Assembly (NCBI GenBank): GCA_040902885.1
Contig: JBBDWK010000071.1
Location: 37,101-101,100 of the forward strand
Reading direction: 5' to 3'
Length of the DNA stretch: 64,000 bases
Origin: JBBDWK01 sp040902885
Lineage (GTDB): Bacteria > Acidobacteriota > Terriglobia > Bryobacterales > Bryobacteraceae
This document shows, piece after piece, positions 1 to 8,298 of this stretch. Every line of letters begins with the position of its first letter. Within the stretch, counting starts at the first letter, position 1. The position numbers and the translations under genes were made by a program. The notes beneath the pieces are model-generated. The model was not told the DNA's origin and searched no databases. It worked only from the letters and a program-made list of their open reading frames with translations.

Positions 1-1967
1 ACTTCCTGGTACCGGCTAACCTCGGTTTCCATTTCACGGATGACACGATCGGTCTGGGTCAGGGCTTTCCCCTCCGGCAGCCGGATCTCAAACGAGAATT
101 CGCCCTGCGTCAGGGAAGGAATCAGTTCGGCGCCCAGGAACCGGGCGAGGTACCCGGCAAACACCAGGAGAGCCAGCGCACCGAATATTACAGATCCCTT
201 GTGATTGAGGGCGTAATCAAGTGCCGGGGGGTACAGCTTCGAGAATCGCGAATAGACGCGTTCGAAGCCATTGAGTACCGGGCTGACGACCCTCATGGCG
301 AGCCGGCCCAGGAACCGGAACAGCCGCCGGAGGTCGCTGACGATTACCTCGGCGGCATCCTGGGAGAGGAAGGCCAGCGCAGCCCGGGCTCTGTGCTGGA
401 TGGAATCAGAGACGAGATGGAGCCTCCTCGCCCATGGGTGTCCGCTCGGCGGACGCTCCTCAGCCGAGTGCCGCACCCTCGTTTCGACCACGGGCTTACG
501 GCCGCGGATGGCTAGGATCATTGGAGTAAGCGTGAAGCCGACCACCAGGGAAACGAGCTGGCCGTAGGTGATCGTAAGCGCCTGGTCGCGGAAGAGCTGG
601 CCGGCAATACCAATCACGAAGATCAACGGCAGAAACACCGCAATACTGGTGAAGGTCGATGCGACCATGGCCGCTGCGACTTCCTTCGTTCCTCGATAGA
701 CGGCGTCAGCGACCCTCATGCCGCTTTGCTTGTAACGGTGGACCGCCTCCAGCACCACGATGGAGTTATCAACCAGCATTCCGACCGCGAGAGCGACACC
801 TCCAAGCGACATCAGGTTCAGGGAAATGCCGGTCTGGTACATCAGGCCGAAGGTGCCGAGGATGGAGACGGGAATGGTGAAAGCGATGATCAGCGTGCTC
901 TTAGCGTCACGCAGGAAAATGAACAGAACGATGATTGCGAGTAATCCGCCGATGATGGCCGAGTCAAGGAGGTCGTCAATGGCGAGCTTGATGAATTCCG
1001 CCTGGTTGAAGACCACCTGGTAGTCGACGCCCTTCGGCATCAGACTCGCCTGCTTAAGCGAGTTGAGCCTCGACTGAAGCCGCTCCGCCACCGTGACCGT
1101 GTTCGCGTCCGCTTCCTTGTATATCGCCAGCTCCACGCTCTCCTTTCCATTGAGCCGGGCGATGACTTCGCGGTCTTTGGCGCCGCGGTGGACATCGGCG
1201 AAATCACCGAGGATCACCTTCCGGCCGTCCTGGTTCCGGATGATGATGTTGCGGATCTCTTCGACGGACTGGAACTGATTCAGGATGCGGACAAGGTAGT
1301 TGGAGTCCAGGTCGTACAGGCTGCCCGAAGCCTGATTGACGTTCTCCTGCGCAAGCACCTGCGTAATCTCGCCGATCGGGATCCGTAGCTCGGCTAGGCG
1401 CTTCTCGTCAATCTCAATACGGATCTGCTCTTCGAGGCCGCCAATCACCTTGATTGCCGCCACGCCTTCGGTCGATTCGAGCAGTTTCTTGAGCTCCTTC
1501 TCCGCGGCATAGCGCAGGCGCGCGAGGCTCAGGCCATTGGCGGAGAGCCGCAAACGCATGATGGGGTCGTATGTCGGATCGAACCGGAGAATGGTGGGCC
1601 GCCGGGCATCACGCGGGAGTTGCACGACATCGAGTTTTTCGCGCGCTTCGAGGCTCGCCAGGTCCATGTTTGTTCCCCAGCCGAATTCGAGCACCACTTC
1701 GGATTCGCCTGAGCGCGACACAGAACTGAGCCTGGTGAGTCCCTGCAGAACGCCCACTGCCTCTTCGACAGGCCGTGTGATCAGGCTCTCAACTTCCTCG
1801 GGCGCCGCATCCTGGTATTCGGTTTGAACAGTCAGCGTAGGGTAAGAGATGTCGGGGAGCAAGTTGAGTGCAAGGCGATCGAGCGAGATATAGCCGAAGA
1901 GACTTACCGCCAGAATGAACATCGCGACGGTTACGGGGCGGTGAATCGCACCCCTAATAATGTTCAT
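1..1967 (-). CDS. RND efflux transporter permease, C-terminus cut by window edge
   Basis: Inner-membrane proton-driven pump subunit of the hydrophobe/amphiphile (AcrB/MdtB) type. Translating the minus strand from the ATG at 1965-1967 gives MNIIRGAIHRPVTVAMFIL, the usual first transmembrane helix, then the periplasmic porter segment containing LPDISYPTLTVQTEY and VEEAVGVLQGL. A helix cluster follows, with GMLVDNSIVVLE, equivalent to the proton-relay helix of AcrB, where two acidic residues are typical but only one is seen here. The frame is open to base 1, about 655 codons, so roughly 380-400 residues are missing. After the sixth helix there is an unusually long hydrophilic stretch rich in Arg and Pro before the next helix. 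It starts 11 bases after the stop of the adaptor gene, so the two form an operon. The outer-membrane factor is not in the window. Substrate cannot be told from sequence; nothing points to heavy metals. Confidence 0.93.
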   Translation of the reverse strand, partial: MNIIRGAIHRPVTVAMFILAVSLFGYISLDRLALNLLPDISYPTLTVQTEYQDAAPEEVESLITRPVEEAVGVLQGLTRLSSVSRSGESEVVLEFGWGTNMDLASLEAREKLDVVQLPRDARRPTILRFDPTYDPIMRLRLSANGLSLARLRYAAEKELKKLLESTEGVAAIKVIGGLEEQIRIEIDEKRLAELRIPIGEITQVLAQENVNQASGSLYDLDSNYLVRILNQFQSVEEIRNIIIRNQDGRKVILGDFADVHRGAKDREVIARLNGKESVELAIYKEADANTVTVAERLQSRLNSLKQASLMPKGVDYQVVFNQAEFIKLAIDDLLDSAIIGGLLAIIVLFIFLRDAKSTLIIAFTIPVSILGTFGLMYQTGISLNLMSLGGVALAVGMLVDNSIVVLEAVHRYKQSGMRVADAVYRGTKEVAAAMVASTFTSIAVFLPLIFVIGIAGQLFRDQALTITYGQLVSLVVGFTLTPMILAIRGRKPVVETRVRHSAEERPPSGHPWARRLHLVSDSIQHRARAALAFLSQDAAEVIVSDLRRLFRFLGRLAMRVVSPVLNGFERVYSRFSKLYPPALDYALNHKGSVIFGALALLVFAGYLARFLGAELIPSLTQGEFSFEIRLPEGKALTQTDRVIREMETEVSRYQE

Positions 1968-1978
1968 TTAGCAGGCTC

Positions 1979-3202
1979 CTACCCCTGGATGACTTTGATT
2001 TTGGACCCTTCTTTGATCGCGCCCTGCCCGGCGACCACGACCTTTTGCCCGGGTTGCACGCCACTCCGAACCTCGACCATGCCTTCGCTGGTGTATCCGA
2101 GGTCCACCTTCGTCCGTTTGGCGGAGTCGTTGCCAGTAGCGATGAAGATGTAGCTCTGTCCGTCTTCTTCGATCACAGCGCGCTTCGGAACGAGTATCGC
2201 AGCCGCCTTGGTATCGGTCCGGATGTCCACGCGGACGAACGAGCCGGGCCGGAAACCAGGCGCGGGCTGTAGCGCGATCGTCACCTTGACGGTGCCGCTC
2301 GACTGGTCGACCACGAGGCTGATGCGCTCCACCTTGCCCAGCACGGTCGCGGTTTCGTCGCTCCCGAGTCGGACGATTGCGGCCTGATTGGGTCGGACCA
2401 GGCGGGTGTCGCGCTCCGACAGGTGGACGTCCGCTTGGAGAGGCGTGAAGGCAGCAATGTTAAAGAGGCTCTCCAGGGCCCGAAGGCGTTGCCCAACGTT
2501 GACGGTGCGCTGCGTGATCTGTCCAGTGAAGGGCGCCTTTACGCGGGTCCGGGAGATTTCGAGGTTGCTCTGCTCGATCTCAGCTTCCAGCTCGGCGACG
2601 CGGTGCTGGAGTTCCTTCGTTTCCGAGGAGGACACCCTCTGGTCGTGCAGTAGTTCTTCCAGCCGATATCTGTACGACGCGAGTTCCTTGTCGCTGACCA
2701 CACCTTCCTTGAAGGCCTCTTCATAACGTGAAACCTCGGCCTGCGCGTGGCCCATTTGCGCCGTTGCTTTCTGATCCCGGATACTGGCCTTCTCCATCTG
2801 GAGCCGCGCTTGGGCAAGTTTTTCCCTGGCCAGTTCAAGCCGGATGCGGTGCAGGGTGTCGTCGAGCCGGCACAGGAGTTGCCCTTCTTTCACGGTGTCA
2901 CCTTCTTCGACCAGCACGGACTCGACGATGCCCTCGGCTTGAGTCGCGATTGCTACGTCGCGTAGCGCGCGGAGGTTCGCAGTAGCTGTAACAAAGGCGG
3001 AGATCTCGCCAAGCCGGGCGGTCGCGAGCTCGACCGGGACCGCTTCCTTTTGTCCCTTGTTTTGTTCGCCCTTACCCGCGACGGCGGCCTTCGCGGTGGC
3101 CAAGCCGGGCAGCCAGGACGGCTTCACTTTCCATACGAACACTCCCGCGCCGGCCAGCAGCAGAAATCCAAGGGAGCCATAAACCTTGGTACGGACAGTC
3201 AT
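1979..3202 (-). CDS. RND efflux periplasmic adaptor (HlyD/MFP family)
   Basis: Membrane-fusion protein joining the downstream RND permease to an outer-membrane channel. The 407-residue length is normal for the family. Residues about 5-25 form an N-terminal membrane anchor or uncleaved signal. A lipoyl-like half motif is seen around residues 85-115 (AEGIVESVLVEEGDTVKEGQ), followed by a long alpha-helical hairpin rich in Glu, Gln, Lys and Arg (about 115-215), the second lipoyl half (VKAPFTGQITQRTVNVGQ), a beta-barrel region and a C-terminal membrane-proximal domain. The ATG at 3200-3202 precedes the hydrophobic segment directly. It is the first gene of the operon; its stop lies 11 bases before the permease start. 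Confidence 0.93.
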   Translation of the reverse strand: MTVRTKVYGSLGFLLLAGAGVFVWKVKPSWLPGLATAKAAVAGKGEQNKGQKEAVPVELATARLGEISAFVTATANLRALRDVAIATQAEGIVESVLVEEGDTVKEGQLLCRLDDTLHRIRLELAREKLAQARLQMEKASIRDQKATAQMGHAQAEVSRYEEAFKEGVVSDKELASYRYRLEELLHDQRVSSSETKELQHRVAELEAEIEQSNLEISRTRVKAPFTGQITQRTVNVGQRLRALESLFNIAAFTPLQADVHLSERDTRLVRPNQAAIVRLGSDETATVLGKVERISLVVDQSSGTVKVTIALQPAPGFRPGSFVRVDIRTDTKAAAILVPKRAVIEEDGQSYIFIATGNDSAKRTKVDLGYTSEGMVEVRSGVQPGQKVVVAGQGAIKEGSKIKVIQG

Positions 3203-3344
3203 GCCGATTCCCTTTCGTTACGCTCGCCCGACCCCACGGCTGACACTCTACAGGCCACGGGTATGGCGTAGCTGGCTGTGAACTATCTGTGCAAGACGTT
3301 TGAAGGGCACATTTTGTTCCAGAAATTGTCTTGATTGACGCCAA

Positions 3345-4775
3345 TTAACGGACGGGTACGCGCCGATTTGTGGCCCGGAGGCTCTTGCCGGGATGGACGC
3401 CCTCGACGACCTCCCCACGGTCGACCACCAACGTGCCTTGCACGAATACATAAGGGATGCCCTCGGATGGCAGGTTCGGTTTCTCGAACGTAGCGCGGTC
3501 GATGACGGTATCGGGGTTAAAGATGACAATGTCCGCGTCGGCCCCCGGGCGGATACGGCCTTTGTTGCGCATGGCCGGCGCCATTGCTTCCAAACGGCGG
3601 GCAGGCAGCAGCGACATCTTGCGGATAGCATCGGGCAGAGAGAGCATTTTCCGATCGCGCACGTAGCGGCCGAGAACGCGGGCGAAGGTGCCGGCAACGC
3701 GGGGATGGCCGAGACCGTTTTCGAGGATGCCGTCGCTAGCCACCATGACGAGCGGATGGGCCATGTTCATTTCAATCATCTGTTCTGTGTTCGTGAAGGT
3801 GGCAACGAGACCTCCGTGCCGGCGGTACTTCTCAAAGGTCTCGGCGGTGAGGCGCTCGCCGGTGGCGACCCAAAGCATATCCTTATAGTCAAGACCCAGC
3901 CGCTCGCGAAACCCCGGATCGAATATGGCCGTTTCGATGCGCGTCATGCCAGCGGTGTAGGGATACGATTCGACGGTGATGTCGATGCCGCGCTTGCGGG
4001 CGGCTTCGACGATGGCGATCGCAAACGGAAAGTTGACGGTGGAGGAAGCGCCGAGATGGACAACGTGCACGGGCGCGCCGGTGACGACCGAATAAGCGAT
4101 CACCTCATGCAGCGAAGCGGCTACGCCAGGGTCGCCGTGCGATCCGTAGCGCATGTGTATGAACGCCGGCCGCTGCCAGTCGGCAGCGAGTTGGAAGACA
4201 TGCTGCAGTTCCTCCTGCATGGCCTTGGGCGTGTAGTTGAAGCCAAAGCCGATGCCGAGGCCGCCTTGGGAAAGTCCCTCTTCGATGAGGCCGCGGATGG
4301 CCTTCTGCTCAGCCGCAGTGGCGGTTCGGGTGACGGCGTTGTCCTTCGGCAGCCACACTCCGGTGTCCTTCATGACGATCATGCGCGAGCCAATATGGCC
4401 AACGCTGGCGCCGAAGTTCACCAGCGCCTTTCCTTCCCTCTCGGCATACCAGCGGTTGACCGGACTTACTCCTATTTCGAGTTCGAGAGCCGTCGTGCAT
4501 CCGTCGCGAGCTTTGACCCGATAGTTCTCTTCGTTCTGGCCGTGCTGGTGCAAGTCGATGAAGCCGGGTGAGACGACATGTCCGTGGGCGTCGATCTCGC
4601 GTTTGCCTTGGAGCGGCACGTCCGAGATGACGGCGATTGTGGCGTCGCGGATGCCGACGTGGCGGATAGCATCGAGGCCGGATTCCGGATCGATAACCCG
4701 GCCGTGGTTGATGGCAATGTCATATGGCTGGGCGAAGGCCGAACCTGCCAGCGCCAGGAGAAGGAGCGATCTCAT
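3345..4775 (-). CDS. Exported amidohydrolase, D-aminoacylase-like
   Basis: Metal-dependent hydrolase of the amidohydrolase superfamily, closest in layout to N-acyl-D-amino-acid deacylases. From the ATG at 4773-4775 the product is 476 residues and opens with MRSLLLLALAGSAFA, a short Sec signal peptide; an in-frame start 18 bases upstream would put charged-poor extra residues before it, so I prefer this start. The metal-binding HxH motif appears as DLHQHGQ after SPGF, and later metal-ligand regions are FIHMRYG, HVVHLG and VMVASDG. The C-terminus has the beta-sandwich signature GADADIVIFNPDTV. The gene stands alone, divergent from the soxC-like gene with 70 bases between their starts. Substrate is unproven: D-amino-acid amides or cyclic amides are both possible. 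Confidence 0.85.
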   Translation of the reverse strand: MRSLLLLALAGSAFAQPYDIAINHGRVIDPESGLDAIRHVGIRDATIAVISDVPLQGKREIDAHGHVVSPGFIDLHQHGQNEENYRVKARDGCTTALELEIGVSPVNRWYAEREGKALVNFGASVGHIGSRMIVMKDTGVWLPKDNAVTRTATAAEQKAIRGLIEEGLSQGGLGIGFGFNYTPKAMQEELQHVFQLAADWQRPAFIHMRYGSHGDPGVAASLHEVIAYSVVTGAPVHVVHLGASSTVNFPFAIAIVEAARKRGIDITVESYPYTAGMTRIETAIFDPGFRERLGLDYKDMLWVATGERLTAETFEKYRRHGGLVATFTNTEQMIEMNMAHPLVMVASDGILENGLGHPRVAGTFARVLGRYVRDRKMLSLPDAIRKMSLLPARRLEAMAPAMRNKGRIRPGADADIVIFNPDTVIDRATFEKPNLPSEGIPYVFVQGTLVVDRGEVVEGVHPGKSLRATNRRVPVR

Positions 4776-4845
4776 TTGAACCACTAATAGCAAACACGTT
4801 GACCGTCCTGTTCGACTCGTCTGGCGGATCGAGTAGAATCAAACC

Positions 4846-6033
4846 ATGAAAAAGGCCAACCGCCGGCAAGCGCTCAAGTTCGGTGCTGCCCTGGGAGGAG
4901 GATTCCTGGCGCGCGCGGAAGAGGCGCGCACTCTCGGAAAACCGCTCAGCGGCTATGGCGAGCGATCGCAATTTGTGAAATCCGCCCGTGCAACGCGCCA
5001 GACGCGGACACCGGAAGCGGGATCCAGCTCCACGCCCCTGGCAGAAACCTACGGCATCATCACTCCGTCGGCGCTACATTACGAGCGGCACCACGGCGGC
5101 GTCCCGGCGATTGATCCGGCCCTGCATCGGCTTACGATTCATGGCTTGGTCGAGCGCCCCCTGGTTCTGACCATGGATGACATCCGTCGCCTTCCCTCTG
5201 TGTCGCGCATTCACTTCCTGGAATGCGGCGGCAACAGCGGCAGCGAATGGGGCGCCAAGACAGGACCGGATGTGCAGCGCTCCTATGGTCTGGCCAGTTG
5301 CAGCGAGTGGACTGGAGTCCCACTGCGCCTTGTGCTCGACGAGGTGGGCTTGAAAGGGAATGCATCCTGGCTCATCGCCGAAGGCGCCGACGCCTGCCGC
5401 ATGCAGCGCAGCATGCCGATAGTGAGGGCGCTCGACGACGCTCTGCTCGCCTATGGTCAAAACGGGGAACCGTTGCGTCCCGAGCAGGGCTTCCCATTGC
5501 GGCTTCTGACGCCGGGCTGGGAAGGCAACGCCCAGGTCAAGTGGCTCTGGCGTCTTCACGTTACCGATCAACCCTATATGACCCGGGATGAAACCTCCAA
5601 GTACAGCGACCTGATGCCCGATGGAAAGGCACGCATCTTCACGCTCCCGCAGGAGGCCAAGTCCGTGGTAACGTTTCCTTCCGGTGGACAGACACTGCCC
5701 GGGCCGGGACTCTATGAGCTCACGGGTCTCGCGTGGACGGGCCGCGGCCGCATAGAAAGAGTGGAAGTGACGTTCGACGGCGGCCGGAGCTGGCAGGACG
5801 CGCAGCTCGACGAGCCGCGTTTCCGGCTGGCCTTCACGCGTTTCCGTCTACCTTGGCGATGGGATGGCAAGCCTGCCACCATCGCCTCGCGCGCCACCGA
5901 TGAGACCGGATATGTTCAGCCAACACGCGAGGAATTGATCGCAGCCCGGGGCACAAACTCGGGATACCACTTCAACGGGATCAAGCTGTGGAAGATCTCC
6001 GCCGAAGGAATGGTGACCAACGCCGATGTTTAG
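4846..6033 (+). CDS. soxC: Sulfite dehydrogenase molybdopterin subunit (SoxC/SorA-like)
   Basis: Periplasmic molybdenum enzyme of the sulfite oxidase family, 395 residues. The N-terminus MKKANRRQALKFGAALGGG carries a twin-arginine signal, as expected for an exported molybdopterin protein. The cofactor-ligating cysteine is C127 in HFLECGGNSGSEWG, followed by GLASCSEWTGVPL and PLRLLTPGWEGNAQVKWL, all typical of the SoxC branch. The C-terminal dimerisation domain follows from about residue 290 (VEVTFDGGRSWQ). The gene overlaps the following cytochrome gene by 8 bases, so they are co-translated. No soxXYZAB genes are visible, so it may act as a stand-alone sulfite dehydrogenase rather than in thiosulfate oxidation. 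Confidence 0.9.
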   Translation: MKKANRRQALKFGAALGGGFLARAEEARTLGKPLSGYGERSQFVKSARATRQTRTPEAGSSSTPLAETYGIITPSALHYERHHGGVPAIDPALHRLTIHGLVERPLVLTMDDIRRLPSVSRIHFLECGGNSGSEWGAKTGPDVQRSYGLASCSEWTGVPLRLVLDEVGLKGNASWLIAEGADACRMQRSMPIVRALDDALLAYGQNGEPLRPEQGFPLRLLTPGWEGNAQVKWLWRLHVTDQPYMTRDETSKYSDLMPDGKARIFTLPQEAKSVVTFPSGGQTLPGPGLYELTGLAWTGRGRIERVEVTFDGGRSWQDAQLDEPRFRLAFTRFRLPWRWDGKPATIASRATDETGYVQPTREELIAARGTNSGYHFNGIKLWKISAEGMVTNADV

Positions 6034-6571
6034 CAGAGCGCCTCGCATAGCGGGATTGGCGGTCGCGTGTTTCTTCGCGACCGGGCTTTTGGCGCAGTCG
6101 CCCAGGTACGGTGTCGGGCGAACGCCTACGGATCAGGAGATCCGCGCGTTAGGGGCTACGGTCGCGCCTGACGGAACAGGGCTGCCCGAAGGCTCGGGAA
6201 CGGCGGTGGAGGGACGCGCGTTGTTTGCGCTCCGTTGCGCGAAGTGTCATGGCGAAAAGGGAGCGGGGGATGTGGGACCCCCGCTCGTAGGTGGCCGCGG
6301 AAGCCTGGCGACACCTAAACCGCTCAAGACCGTGGGTAGCTTCTGGCCCTACGCAACCGCATTATGGAATTATGTGAACCGGGCCATGCCCTTTAACGAA
6401 CCCGGCTCGCTTACCGATTCGCAGGTCTATGCTGCGGTCGCCTATATTTTGCATCTAAACGAGATCGTGCGCGAGAACGAGGTCTTGAACGCCAGGACGC
6501 TGCCCAAGATTCGGATGCCTAATCGCGACGGTTTCGTCGCCGATCCTCGTCCAGACATCAAACGAAATTGA
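6026..6571 (+). CDS. c-type cytochrome, SoxD/SorB-like electron acceptor of the sulfite dehydrogenase
   Basis: Small exported monohaem cytochrome, 181 residues. A Sec signal (about 1-23, ending GLLAQ) is followed by a GxGRxPTxxEIRAL stretch common in SoxD-like partners. The haem-binding motif is CAKCH at residues 71-75, and the probable distal Met lies in RAMPFNEPGSLT. It overlaps the upstream molybdopterin gene by 8 bases. That is strong evidence that it is the electron-accepting subunit, passing sulfite-derived electrons to the respiratory chain. The single haem fits SorB or a short SoxD; classical SoxD has two haems. Confidence 0.88.
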   Translation: MFSRAPRIAGLAVACFFATGLLAQSPRYGVGRTPTDQEIRALGATVAPDGTGLPEGSGTAVEGRALFALRCAKCHGEKGAGDVGPPLVGGRGSLATPKPLKTVGSFWPYATALWNYVNRAMPFNEPGSLTDSQVYAAVAYILHLNEIVRENEVLNARTLPKIRMPNRDGFVADPRPDIKRN

Positions 6572-6645
6572 CTCATGCAGTACGATGGCGATCTGGTACC
6601 TTACCTAATGGATCTCGGCCAAATTTCAGCATGAAGGAGAACGCG

Positions 6646-8208
6646 GTGCACCCTGAACCGAAGCCAAGGCGAAACGGCATCAAACGGCGTGATGTTTTCC
6701 GAGCGGGAGGCGCAGCGGCGTTGATCGCAGCGGCATCAGACGCCCCGGCCGCGCCAGCGACAACTGTAAGTCCCGACGTCTACCTCCGACTTGGCGTCCG
6801 TCCATTTATCAACGCCACCGCTACATTGACCATCAACGGCGGCTCGCGGATGCTGCCCGAGGTCATCGCGGCCATCGAGCAGGCATCACAGTTCCACGTA
6901 AATCTTGATGAGTTGATGGAGAAGGCGGGAGCGCGGCTCGCCGAGCTTCTGAAGGTGGAGTGGGGAATGGTAACGTCGGGGGCCGCCGCGGCACTATCCC
7001 ACGCTACCGCCGCGTGCATTGCAGGTGCGGATCCCGAAAAAATGCAGCAGCTGCCTGACCTGCGCGGGTTGAAGAACCAGGTAATCATGCCGCGCGAATC
7101 GCGCAACGTGTATGACCATGCCACACGGGCGCTGGGCGTGGAGATCATCGAAGTGAATTCGGCCGCGGAGCTCGAATCGGCGTTAGGTCCACGGACCGCA
7201 ATGATTCAAATCCTCGGATCGCACTTCGGAAGGCAACGTTTTGGACTCGCGGAGGTGGCGCCCATCGCCAAAAAGGCTGGAGTGCCTATTCTGGTCGACG
7301 CGGCCGCCGACTACCTGATCGTCCCGAATCCCTATCTCGCTCTCGGCGCCGATCTCGTCGCTTATAGCGGCGGCAAGATTCTCCGGGGCCCACAAACCGC
7401 AGGCCTTCTGCTCGGACGCAAGGACCTAGTCCGCGCCGCGTGGGTCAACAGCGCGCCTCATCATGCCTTCGGCCGGGCCATGAAGGTCAGCAAAGAAGAG
7501 GTCGCAGGCATGCTGGTGGCGGTGGAGGTCTTTGTAAGCAAGCGAAACCTACAGTCCGAGTTCCGGGAGTGGGAGTCCTGGTATGCGCATATCTCTGAGC
7601 AAATCACGCAAATACCCGGAGTACGAGCACAGATACGAGGTCCGCAACGGGGAGGTCCGTTCCCGACGCTAGCGGTTTCCTGGGACCCCGCCAAAGTGGG
7701 TCTCACTGCGGAGCAGGTCGGCCGTCTGCTGCTCGACGGTGAACCTCGGATCATGTCGCATGCCTCGGGCGATGGATATTCGTTTGCTATCCGGCCGGTA
7801 GCGATGCGGCCGGACGACTACAAAGTGGTCGCCACTCGCTTGGCGCGGATCTTTCGATCTGCTCCGAAGGGCATCGAGAAGCCCGCTCCCGCGGTCCCCA
7901 GTGTCGAGATCGCCGGCAGGTGGGACGTCTCAGTCCAGTATGAATCGGGTTCCGCCAATCACAAGCTGTTTCTGAGCACGAACAAGAATAAGGTTTCGGG
8001 CACGCATGTGGGGTGGGCCTTCGAAGGGGAGTTGACCGGTGTTGTGGATGGCGACAAAGTAGAGCTTAAGACGGTGTTGCCCGTTGGCGGCCAACGCCTG
8101 CGGTACGGATTCTCGGGCCGCGTCACCGGCGACACAATGTCCGGCGATCTGGATCTCGGCGAATACGGCCGGGCCCGCTGGTCTGCACGGCGCCACATCG
8201 CCGGCTAG
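6646..8208 (+). CDS. TAT-exported SelA/DgaE-like PLP-dependent enzyme with extra C-terminal domain
   Basis: Fold-type I PLP enzyme of the SelA-like group (D-glucosaminate-6-phosphate ammonia-lyase and selenocysteine synthase relatives), 520 residues. I choose the GTG at 6646 because AAGGAG (6633-6638) sits six bases upstream; the frame is open back to the previous gene but has no good site there. KRRDVFRAGGAAALIAA near the N-terminus is a twin-arginine signal. The family start LGVRPFINATATLTINGGS is present, and the PLP lysine is K244 in YSGGKILRGPQTAG. From about residue 415 to the end there is a second, beta-rich region (GRWDVSVQYESG to ARWSARR) not part of the PLP fold. It follows the cytochrome gene by 74 bases. 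Substrate unknown; the exported location rules out a role in tRNA-Sec charging. Confidence 0.8.
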   Translation: MHPEPKPRRNGIKRRDVFRAGGAAALIAAASDAPAAPATTVSPDVYLRLGVRPFINATATLTINGGSRMLPEVIAAIEQASQFHVNLDELMEKAGARLAELLKVEWGMVTSGAAAALSHATAACIAGADPEKMQQLPDLRGLKNQVIMPRESRNVYDHATRALGVEIIEVNSAAELESALGPRTAMIQILGSHFGRQRFGLAEVAPIAKKAGVPILVDAAADYLIVPNPYLALGADLVAYSGGKILRGPQTAGLLLGRKDLVRAAWVNSAPHHAFGRAMKVSKEEVAGMLVAVEVFVSKRNLQSEFREWESWYAHISEQITQIPGVRAQIRGPQRGGPFPTLAVSWDPAKVGLTAEQVGRLLLDGEPRIMSHASGDGYSFAIRPVAMRPDDYKVVATRLARIFRSAPKGIEKPAPAVPSVEIAGRWDVSVQYESGSANHKLFLSTNKNKVSGTHVGWAFEGELTGVVDGDKVELKTVLPVGGQRLRYGFSGRVTGDTMSGDLDLGEYGRARWSARRHIAG

Positions 8209-8298
8209 CGGGCACAAACATGGGACATGTGAGGGTAGTAGGGGTCAGATAAGCGAGGCTTGAAAGCACGGGTCCCTTAGAAGGACGAGGAATCCATC

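Noticed and set aside
1..3202. Heavy-metal (CzcA-type) reading of the efflux operon
   Set aside because: The proton-relay helix and the adaptor lack the metal-pump signatures, and no metal-binding His cluster is visible.
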